This document shows, piece after piece, positions 16,130 to 23,118 of a stretch of DNA of 30,852 bases; within the stretch, counting starts at the first letter, position 1, and every line of letters begins with the position of its first letter. The stretch is from Oribacterium sp. (GTDB lineage Bacteria > Bacillota_A > Clostridia > Lachnospirales > Lachnospiraceae). The DNA is taken from assembly GCA_017940955.1 (NCBI GenBank), contig JAGAXP010000180.1:1-30852 (forward strand), written 5' to 3'. Below the pieces are notes generated by a model that saw nothing but the letters and a program-made list of their open reading frames with translations, was not told the DNA's origin and did not search any database. The translations under genes were made by a program, and so were the position numbers.

Positions 16130-16138
16130 GATTATACT
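16110..16138 (+). promoter_or_regulatory. Promoter of the aminotransferase gene, overlapping the terminator
   Basis: TTGCAA (16110-16115) and TATACT (16133-16138) are separated by 17 bp. The -35 box lies inside the loop-proximal part of the terminator hairpin, so the end of one transcript and the start of the next overlap. The leader is about 30 nt and carries a GGGAGG site. Confidence 0.6.
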
Positions 16139-16175
16139 CGGAAAGTATAAAAACATAACAGGCGGGAGGCCACTT

Positions 16176-17522
16176 ATGAAAGCTTACACAAAAATGACAA
16201 AAGAAGAGCTTCAGAAGGAGCTTGTGAATCTTAAAAAAGAGTATGAAAAATATCAGGCAATGGAAATGAGCCTTGATATGAGCCGCGGAAAACCATGTAA
16301 AGAGCAGCTCGATCTCAGCATGGGACTCATGGACGCCCTTACCAGCGGTGCCGACATGTATTGTGAAGACGGAACTGACTGCAGAAATTACGGTGTTCTG
16401 GGAGGAATAGATGAGGCCAAGGTTCTTCTTTCTGACATGATGGAGAATAATCCCAACAACATTATCATTTACGGAAATTCATCCCTGAACGTAATGTATG
16501 ACTCGATTTCCAGATCCATGACACATGGCGTTATGGGAAATACACCCTGGTGTAAGCTTGATAAGGTTAAGTGGCTCTGCCCTGTACCGGGATATGACAG
16601 ACATTTCGGAATAACCGAGTATTTTGGCATTGAGATGATCAATGTTCCTATGACGCCAACCGGACCTGATATGGATATGGTGGAAAAGCTTGTAAGTGAA
16701 GACGAAGCTATAAAGGGAATCTGGTGCGTTCCCAAGTATTCCAATCCTCAAGGCTACAGCTATAATGACGAAACAGTCCGTCGTTTTGCCAGACTCCGTC
16801 CTGCTGCCAAGGATTTCAGAATTTATTGGGACAATGCTTACGGCATCCATCATCTTTATGATAAAAATCAGGATTACCTTATTGAAATCCTTGCCGAGTG
16901 TAAACGTGCGGGAAATCCTGATCTGGTATATAAATTTGCATCCACTTCCAAGATAACCTTCCCTGGTTCGGGGATTGCGGCACTGGCTACCTCATCAAAC
17001 AACCTGGATGATATAAGAAATCAGATGCAGCATCAGACTATCGGATACGATAAGGTTAACCAGCTCCGTCATGTACGTTTCTTCAAGGATATTCATGGTA
17101 TGGTAGAGCATATGCGTAAGCATGCGGATATCATCAGACCAAAGTTTGAAATGGTTGAAAAGATTTTTGCCGAAAAGCTTGATGGCCTTGGAATAGGAGA
17201 ATGGACTAAGCCTAACGGAGGATATTTTATCAGCTTTGATACTATGGATGGCTGTGCAAAGTCTGTTGTAGATCATTGCAAGAAAGCAGGTGTCAAGCTC
17301 ACAGGTGCCGGAGCTACCTTCCCTTACCATAAGGACCCTAAGGACAGCAATATCCGTATCGCACCAACATATCCGCCACTTGAAGACCTTAAGACGGCTG
17401 CCGATCTGTTCACGCTCTGCGTCAAGCTTGTTTCTGCCGAAAAGCTTCTTTCTCAGAAAACCGGCGAGGACATCGAGACTCTGGATGCAGAAAAGCCTGA
17501 AGAGGTTATTGTAAAAGGTTAG
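16176..17522 (+). CDS. Class Ic aspartate aminotransferase (MocR-type fold)
   Basis: This PLP enzyme most likely transfers the amino group between aspartate and 2-oxoglutarate. The 448-residue protein matches the Aminotran_MocR group: MSRGKPCKEQLDLSMG near residue 35, YGNSSLNVMYD (99-109), VPGYDRHF (137-144), KYSNPQGYSY (187-196), Asp219 in WDNAYG contacting the PLP ring nitrogen, and the Schiff-base lysine K259 in STSKITFPGSG. The start at 16176 is set by the GGGAGG site and family length. There is no DNA-binding domain despite the MocR name. Some relatives are annotated as alanine or glutamine transaminases, so substrate range is inferred. It has its own promoter and terminator. Confidence 0.88.
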   Translation: MKAYTKMTKEELQKELVNLKKEYEKYQAMEMSLDMSRGKPCKEQLDLSMGLMDALTSGADMYCEDGTDCRNYGVLGGIDEAKVLLSDMMENNPNNIIIYGNSSLNVMYDSISRSMTHGVMGNTPWCKLDKVKWLCPVPGYDRHFGITEYFGIEMINVPMTPTGPDMDMVEKLVSEDEAIKGIWCVPKYSNPQGYSYNDETVRRFARLRPAAKDFRIYWDNAYGIHHLYDKNQDYLIEILAECKRAGNPDLVYKFASTSKITFPGSGIAALATSSNNLDDIRNQMQHQTIGYDKVNQLRHVRFFKDIHGMVEHMRKHADIIRPKFEMVEKIFAEKLDGLGIGEWTKPNGGYFISFDTMDGCAKSVVDHCKKAGVKLTGAGATFPYHKDPKDSNIRIAPTYPPLEDLKTAADLFTLCVKLVSAEKLLSQKTGEDIETLDAEKPEEVIVKG

Positions 17523-17531
17523 TGATAAATT

Positions 17532-17566
17532 TAAGGACGGTTCGCAATGAACCGTCCTTATTTTTG
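17532..17566 (+). terminator. Intrinsic terminator after the aminotransferase gene
   Basis: A 12-bp perfect stem (17532-17543 with 17549-17560) surrounds a 5-nt loop and is followed by TTTTT. Its GGACGGTTC / GAACCGTCC core is the same sequence found inside the palindrome at 7545-7594. Confidence 0.85.
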
Positions 17567-17622
17567 AAAAAATCCACCGGGGAAGGTTCTCGCCGGCGAG
17601 AACCTTCCCCGGTGGATTTTTT
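17567..17622. repeat. Perfect 56-bp palindrome, family 2, copy 2
   Basis: Exact self-complementarity runs over 56 bp, flanked by A6/T6 and centred on CTCGCCGGCGAG. The A-run and T-run on either side make it a good bidirectional terminator for the convergent aminotransferase and DUF4364 genes. It shares ATCCACCGGGG ends and the centre with copy 1 (7545-7594) but differs by paired changes on both arms. It starts at the base after the preceding terminator's T-run region. Confidence 0.85.
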
Positions 17623-17632
17623 TCAACAGCTT

Positions 17633-18151
17633 TTAACTTAACAACTGCTTTACTATGAACGCATAGATTTCCTGATTTTTCTCACTCCACCTTACACACA
17701 TTCTCTCGGCAGATTCCTTATCCGGAACATTGATATCCAGAGCATAGAGAATGGAGTTCTCTTCTCTTACTTCGGCATGAACGATGTAATCACCGCCATC
17801 TGTTTCGTAATAATCAGTAAAATTCGAGGATTCCTGACGGAGCTTTATCTTGTTTTCTCTCAGAAAGTTATCCATATCCTTGATGGCACCGGATGAAATA
17901 TCGTTTCCGAAAAGTTCAACAGTATTGGAACCTTCCTGTGTGATCTCATAACGTGTGGATTTTTTGCTCTGATGAGTTTTTATAAAACCTGCTTCATCCA
18001 GTTCGGATATAGCCTGCTGTAATGTGAAGTAGGTTGTGTATTCGTAATCAAGGAAAAATCCGCTTAACTGATTGTTTGTTAAAGGATAGTTTACTGTTTT
18101 TAATAAGTATAAGATCATAAGCTTATACAATGTGATTGGTTCTGTGATCAT
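17633..18151 (-). CDS. DUF4364 family protein
   Basis: A 172-residue protein of the DUF4364 family, common in Clostridia and of unestablished function. The N-terminal half (about 5-75) reads as a winged helix: LYKLMILYLLKTVNYPLTNNQ, then TYFTLQQAISELDEAGFI and a TRYEITQEG wing, so it is probably DNA-binding. The C-terminal half has a mixed alpha/beta pattern. The start at 18151 is chosen over an upstream in-frame start because an AAAGGA site lies 8 bases before it and the family starts with ITEPITLYKLM. It is divergent from the DUF5717 gene and convergent with the aminotransferase. Confidence 0.82.
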   Translation of the reverse strand: MITEPITLYKLMILYLLKTVNYPLTNNQLSGFFLDYEYTTYFTLQQAISELDEAGFIKTHQSKKSTRYEITQEGSNTVELFGNDISSGAIKDMDNFLRENKIKLRQESSNFTDYYETDGGDYIVHAEVREENSILYALDINVPDKESAERMCVRWSEKNQEIYAFIVKQLLS

Positions 18152-18282
18152 ATGGGATTCCTTTGCTGGTTTAATGTAAAAGCCCAAGAAGGATGGTGAA
18201 AATCCTCTCATTCTTTGCCTATACAATGATACCAACAAAAGCCACGTATTACAATTACTCTCTTTAATAAGACCCTTTTCTG

Positions 18283-18291
18283 TGTTAAAAT
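18283..18291 (+). promoter_or_regulatory. Probable extended -10 promoter of the DUF5717 operon
   Basis: TGT followed by TAAAAT (18286-18291) forms an extended -10 element about 31 bp before the DUF5717 start; the -35 region is weak. A perfect inverted repeat ATTTTCTC-G-GAGAAAAT (18299-18315) lies over the expected transcript start and covers the GGAG ribosome binding site, a possible operator or translational control site. Confidence 0.4.
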
Positions 18292-18321
18292 ACATGGAGA
18301 TTTTCTCGGAGAAAATACAGT

Positions 18322-21009
18322 ATGAAAGAACGTATAAATAAATTGGCAAGAGGAATAGTCGAGATAGACCGTCCTTTGCTTAAATTAAGTGATAAATCTT
18401 TTAAAGGAACTTTGGAAGTCGGAGAACTCACAAAGTTCGATCTGATCATTTATTCCGAAAACGGAATACTGCTTAAAGGACTCATTTATTCTGACAATCC
18501 TGCAGTAGCCGTGCAAAAGGATGCTTTCGGCGGAATCAGATCCCGTATCAAGTGTTCTGTTGATACCCATAACCTGCAGGATGGAGACAAGATTGAAGGA
18601 CAGATCTGTATAGTATCAAACGGAGGCGAATTCATGCTCCCGTATTCTTTTGATGTTTGTTCATCCCACAAGTCCGGTGAGGTTATTTCAGGCTTTGAAA
18701 CTAAAGAAGATTTTATAGAGTTTTACAGAAAAGAACCTGAGCTTTCAAGAAGAGTATTTGATTACAGTGATTTTGAGAATGCCCCCTTCATGAAGGACCC
18801 TGGTATCTATACCATTTATCGCGGACTTAAGAGAGGTCATGACAGAAACATTGCCCTGAAACAGTTTCTGAGAGCATTGGGTTGCCCTCCGGAGCAGGAA
18901 GATGTTGCCAACGAATCGGATGCCGAAGAAAGCATTGCTCCAAACGAGTCTGAACAGTCTGAAAAGATAGAGCTTTTCCCTCTGAAAGTCAATGATAAGC
19001 CTCTCATTGAGAAGGCTGCCAGCATATGCATAAGAGAAGGGGCAACCGATGAGATGGCTTTTTATATATATCAGAGAGCCATAGAGATGGGATCCACCAT
19101 CACAAGACTTTATGAATATTATGTTTATGCCATGCCCAAGGGCTATAAAGGTTTGCTGCCGAGAGAAGTATATCTTTACTTTGCATATGAGCGTTCCATA
19201 GAGGAAAACATGAAGCTTCCTCTTTTTTACAATGTCATCGTGAATTTCAGAGAACCCGATGATATATATCAGCGGTTTGAGCACAAGATACAAAGCTACG
19301 CCATTGATATGCTTTTAAAATCTGAATTCAACCAGCGTCTGAGCGTTATTTATGACAGGATGATCCTTGCGGACATGATAGACGAAAGGATCGCTTCGGT
19401 ATTTCCTGCCATTCTTAGGTCCTACAGGCTTACAACAAATGATTCACGTCTTAGCTACGTGGTTGTGAAGTACAGGGAGCTTGACCGTGAAGAGGTATAT
19501 GCATTAAAAGAGGGTAATGCTTACATCCCTATCTTCTTTGAAAACAGTGAACTTTTATTTCAGGACAGCTATGGAAACCGTTATACGGATGTTGTATATG
19601 AAACAACCCGCATAATGCATAAGGAGGAAATGGAAAGAAGGTGCTTTGAGATATTACCTGAGCATGCCATGTTAAAGCTTGCAAAAGCAAGAAACATTGC
19701 CAACAAGGGTATAGCGGACATAGCTCAGCTCAGGATTGTCGAGCAGGTTATGACGGACATGGATATTTCGAAGCCTTATCGTGCCTTTCTCAATAAGGTT
19801 ATTCTTGAGTATCATGATGCCTTTACAAAGGATTCCGACAAGGATCTCAGCGAGCTGGATATCAGGATACTTAAGAATATAGATATCAGAAATCTTAATC
19901 GTAAAGAGAAGGATATTCTTCTTTGTACTTATATAAAGCTTTCAATGTTTAAGGATGCCTACAAGCTCATTCTTGAGATGGGTGAAACCGACATTGAGAT
20001 GACCTATCTTGAAAAACTGATAAAAGCTCTTATAATAGACGAGCAGGCAGGAGAATCCAAGGAAATCATGATGCTGACGCTTCATGCGTTCCGAAAAGGC
20101 TCTGAGGATATGGATATATTGAATTTCCTTCTCAGGGAATACAATGGCCTTTCAAAGGATATGCTGGAGCTTTTAAGAAAGGGTCAGAAAGCAGGTGCCG
20201 GAATCAATGATATGGCAGAGAGACTTCTGGCACAGATGATCTTCTGCTGGACCGATGATGACCTTGATGAGGTTTATCATATATACAGACATAGCTCGGC
20301 ACCTCAGAATGTGCTTATCAGAGCTTATATAACAAAGCGCTGTATAGATTATTTCCTTTACGGAAAAGGAGCGTCTGAAGAAGTATTTGCCGATGTTTAC
20401 GGCATCATACATGACGAGAGATATAAGGAAAAGGTTCCTGTTATATATCTTCTTGCCATGTCAAAGTATATGTCGGAGAATAAGAAGCTTACCGGTGAAG
20501 AGAAGTATGTTCTTCAGGATGTTATAGATATCCTTGTTCAGAAGAAACTGGTATTCCCTTACACCAGAACCCTCAGTGATATTATTCGCATCCCTGACAG
20601 TGTCATGGATAAATATTACATTGAGTATCATGGCGAAAAGTCCATTAGACCTTCTTTATATTTGAGGATCTTACCGGATGAGCGTGACTTTGAGGAAGTT
20701 GAGATAACCAGAGTTTATCAGAATATTTACGTCCGACCGTTAACACTCTTCAGCGGAGAAAGAGCAGAGTATCAGATATATGATGAAGAAAAGGGTGAAG
20801 ACTTTGTTGAAAGCGGTACGATAAAAGCCGATAACAAGGTACGTCTTAAAGGCGACACCTTTGATATAATAAATGAGATGTCCGGTCTTTTGAGTCAGGA
20901 TAATGACGTAAAGCTTAGGGATGTCATGCTTCGCTATGTGAAAAATGAATCGGTTATTGATGAGCTTTTCACTAAAGAGCTGGATGAAAAGAATGATAAG
21001 GAGCAATAA
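18322..21009 (+). CDS. DUF5717 family protein, large helical-repeat scaffold
   Basis: An 895-residue protein of a family seen in Lachnospiraceae with no established function. The N-terminal part (about 1-115) is beta-rich and immunoglobulin-like. A low-complexity acidic linker lies at about 192-225. Residues about 230-770 form a long all-helical stretch with TPR/HEAT-like spacing. The C-terminal part (about 775-855) is again beta-rich, followed by a charged tail. There is no signal peptide or membrane segment, so it should be cytosolic. It is the first gene of a run with DUF5716 and TPR genes; the DUF5716 ribosome binding site lies in its last codons, implying translational coupling and probably a shared complex. 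Confidence 0.8.
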   Translation: MKERINKLARGIVEIDRPLLKLSDKSFKGTLEVGELTKFDLIIYSENGILLKGLIYSDNPAVAVQKDAFGGIRSRIKCSVDTHNLQDGDKIEGQICIVSNGGEFMLPYSFDVCSSHKSGEVISGFETKEDFIEFYRKEPELSRRVFDYSDFENAPFMKDPGIYTIYRGLKRGHDRNIALKQFLRALGCPPEQEDVANESDAEESIAPNESEQSEKIELFPLKVNDKPLIEKAASICIREGATDEMAFYIYQRAIEMGSTITRLYEYYVYAMPKGYKGLLPREVYLYFAYERSIEENMKLPLFYNVIVNFREPDDIYQRFEHKIQSYAIDMLLKSEFNQRLSVIYDRMILADMIDERIASVFPAILRSYRLTTNDSRLSYVVVKYRELDREEVYALKEGNAYIPIFFENSELLFQDSYGNRYTDVVYETTRIMHKEEMERRCFEILPEHAMLKLAKARNIANKGIADIAQLRIVEQVMTDMDISKPYRAFLNKVILEYHDAFTKDSDKDLSELDIRILKNIDIRNLNRKEKDILLCTYIKLSMFKDAYKLILEMGETDIEMTYLEKLIKALIIDEQAGESKEIMMLTLHAFRKGSEDMDILNFLLREYNGLSKDMLELLRKGQKAGAGINDMAERLLAQMIFCWTDDDLDEVYHIYRHSSAPQNVLIRAYITKRCIDYFLYGKGASEEVFADVYGIIHDERYKEKVPVIYLLAMSKYMSENKKLTGEEKYVLQDVIDILVQKKLVFPYTRTLSDIIRIPDSVMDKYYIEYHGEKSIRPSLYLRILPDERDFEEVEITRVYQNIYVRPLTLFSGERAEYQIYDEEKGEDFVESGTIKADNKVRLKGDTFDIINEMSGLLSQDNDVKLRDVMLRYVKNESVIDELFTKELDEKNDKEQ

Positions 21010-21014
21010 ATATA

Positions 21015-22232
21015 GTGAGTCGCTACATTGGAATTTCACTAAATGATGATTATACATGCATCTGCATAAATGATAAAACCATATCTACATATCATCCGAC
21101 AGTCATAGCCAGGGACAAAAAGGATGATATATGGACTATAGGTGAAGCTGCTTATAAGTCGACTCTTGCAGGTTCAGGTGTTATAGTGGATAAACTTCTT
21201 AGCCTTATTGAAAAGAACGGTACAGCAACCATTGCAAGGGTGAAGTACCACGCTGTAGATATACTTGCCCACTATTTCCATGAGCTTTTGGGAAAGGACA
21301 ACATCAAAGCGGATGAAGATCTGGTGGCCATAACCATCAGAAAGCCAAGCCGTGAGGTGGTCGGCAGGATAAAAGAAGCACTTATAAGAGCAGGAGTTCA
21401 TGAGGATAATATTTTTATACTGAGCCATACGGAGAGCTTTGCACATTTTGTGCTGGATCAGGATCCCAATCTTTACAATCGTATGGTTGGGATGTTTGAG
21501 CTTAACAATCAGTGCCTTTACTACTATGAGATGCATGTTTCCAGAGGCACCAGACGTTATGTTATGGTGGCTCATGAAGCAGAGGAAGAGGCTTTCAATC
21601 TTGATATCCTTAAGACAGCTTCGGGCGGAAAGATAGCAGATAAGATACTGAGCACCGTGGCAGAAAGAGTCATGGGAAAGAATTACTACTCATCCATATT
21701 CTTATCCGGAAGAGGTTTCCAGGATACGAACTTTGCCACCAATTTTATGAACTATATCTGTAAGAAAAGAAGAGTTCTTATAGAACCCGGAATGTTCGCC
21801 ATTGGTGCTGAGATTTATGTAAAGAATAAATCTGAAGGAAAAGGCGAGGAGTACATGATCCTATGTGACACTCGCAGCAAATCGGATGTTTCCGTAAAAG
21901 TGGTTGTGAATGAAAAGGTTGAGAGCCTGCCGATCGTTCGTGCGGGAGAACCCTGGATGGATACCTGCTCAAGCTATGATATGATACTTGACGACCAGGA
22001 TTTCATTGATTTCCATGTCACTTCCATAACAAAACCGCAAAGACCTCTGAGACTCCGCATGATGCTGGATACTTTTCCTGAAAGAGAGAATCGTACAACC
22101 AAAGTCCGTATGACAACAGAATTCAGGGATGCCGATACCTTGAGGGTGACAGTTAAGGATCTTGGATTCGGAGACATTTTCCCTGCTTCAGATAAAGAGA
22201 TTGTGGAAGAGATCGATCTGTCTGATAAGTAA
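21015..22232 (+). CDS. DUF5716 family protein, Hsp70/actin-like fold
   Basis: A 405-residue protein starting with GTG, 5 bp after the DUF5717 stop, with AAGGAG inside the previous gene. The layout follows an Hsp70-like ATPase: a phosphate-1 strand YIGISLNDDYTCICI (4-18), a phosphate-2-like strand GMFELNNQCLYYYEM (159-173), an adenosine-type IFLSGRGF (228-235), and PGMFAIGAEIY (258-268), the equivalent of the Hsp70 AIGAA segment. A beta-rich C-terminal domain (about 280-395) resembles a substrate-binding part. Key loop residues are changed: GISLND replaces GIDLGT and ELNN replaces D-GGG. ATP hydrolysis may therefore be lost. The fold assignment is inference from motifs. Confidence 0.78.
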   Translation: MSRYIGISLNDDYTCICINDKTISTYHPTVIARDKKDDIWTIGEAAYKSTLAGSGVIVDKLLSLIEKNGTATIARVKYHAVDILAHYFHELLGKDNIKADEDLVAITIRKPSREVVGRIKEALIRAGVHEDNIFILSHTESFAHFVLDQDPNLYNRMVGMFELNNQCLYYYEMHVSRGTRRYVMVAHEAEEEAFNLDILKTASGGKIADKILSTVAERVMGKNYYSSIFLSGRGFQDTNFATNFMNYICKKRRVLIEPGMFAIGAEIYVKNKSEGKGEEYMILCDTRSKSDVSVKVVVNEKVESLPIVRAGEPWMDTCSSYDMILDDQDFIDFHVTSITKPQRPLRLRMMLDTFPERENRTTKVRMTTEFRDADTLRVTVKDLGFGDIFPASDKEIVEEIDLSDK

Positions 22233-22265
22233 AGGTATGCCTTTAGATTTTTTGGTACAGATGGT

Positions 22266-22283
22266 TGTGCCATGACCGGCACA
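22266..22283 (+). promoter_or_regulatory. Small GC-rich hairpin before the TPR gene
   Basis: TGTGCC and GGCACA pair around a 6-nt loop in the 71-bp gap between the DUF5716 and TPR genes. With no strong T-run after it, it is more likely a processing or partial attenuation site than a full terminator. Confidence 0.3.
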
Positions 22284-22303
22284 GATTTATATAGGAAAAA
22301 TTC

Positions 22304-23095
22304 ATGGGATTACTTTTGTGTAATAAGGATGCACGACATCCGTTTTACTATGAAAAACTGGATATAGATATCTGGTCTATACAGGAACTTAGCTATGTAA
22401 TATACAATTATCCTGTTATCATACCTGAGGATTTTGTTGATCATAAGCTTACCACGTGGATCAGAGATGAGCTTTCCATGGGTATACTTGCGGCTAAGCT
22501 TGAGCAGTATCTGAATGTTTCGGATGAAATCGATCAGGAACGTCTCATTGTACTGATCCTTAAGGAAAGCAATTACTACACCCAGTTAGAGATATCAAGG
22601 TTTCAAAATGAATACAAAAAGCTCAGAAATATAGACAGACATGTATTTCTGAATATGCTTGGTGATACTTATTTTCATATGGGACGATACGGAAAAGCTA
22701 TCGAGTCGTATGAAGAGTCGCTTTTTCTGAATGCCGACAACGATGTTCAGATGAAACTTGCCGGAACCTATGTTACAGTTATGCAGTTCCGAAAAGCCGC
22801 AGAGCTTTATGAGGAGATCTATGTGACTACCCAGTCGGAAGAAGCACTTCATAAGCTGTATCTGATCAATAAGCTTGAACCGGCGGTAAAAACCATAGAG
22901 AAATATATCGATGTTATCGATGTGGAAACTCTTGCGGGCTGGGAGCTTGAGTATAACAATGCAGTGACTGATGCTGAGCACGATGGGCGCGCAAAGGAAA
23001 TCTATGATATATATCAGAAAAGCCATTCAGCTTTTCGTGAACATGCAAAGATCATGGTGCTCAAATGGAAACGAGAGTATCGTGCCAAACTTTGA
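22304..23095 (+). CDS. TPR protein of the DUF5717-DUF5716 cluster
   Basis: A 263-residue cytosolic protein. The N-terminal part (about 1-105) is a distinct helical domain beginning with a short KDARHPFYYEKLDIDIWSIQ segment that I cannot assign to a named family. TPR units follow (about 112-190), for example LNMLGDTYFHMGRYGKAIES and AGTYVTVMQFRKAAELYEEI. The rest is helical and basic at the end. An AGGA site precedes the start. The position after DUF5716 suggests it is the third partner of the same complex. valS begins 23 bp later, so the trio and a tRNA synthetase may share a transcript. Confidence 0.75.
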   Translation: MGLLLCNKDARHPFYYEKLDIDIWSIQELSYVIYNYPVIIPEDFVDHKLTTWIRDELSMGILAAKLEQYLNVSDEIDQERLIVLILKESNYYTQLEISRFQNEYKKLRNIDRHVFLNMLGDTYFHMGRYGKAIESYEESLFLNADNDVQMKLAGTYVTVMQFRKAAELYEEIYVTTQSEEALHKLYLINKLEPAVKTIEKYIDVIDVETLAGWELEYNNAVTDAEHDGRAKEIYDIYQKSHSAFREHAKIMVLKWKREYRAKL

Positions 23096-23118
23096 TAAAA
23101 ATAGAAAGGTAAACATAT

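Larger units (their letters stand above)
15818..16175. other. Non-coding gap between the lipoprotein and aminotransferase genes
   Basis: This 358-bp gap holds the second full inverted-repeat element (15827-16046), an intrinsic terminator (16101-16129) and a promoter overlapping it (16110-16138). The frame of the following aminotransferase stays open back to 15975 through the element, but the upstream translation is not conserved-looking and has no ribosome binding site. Confidence 0.8.

Noticed and set aside
15975..16175. An N-terminal extension of 67 codons to the aminotransferase
   Set aside because: It is read through the inverted-repeat element and the terminator. The GGGAGG site and the family start both support 16176.
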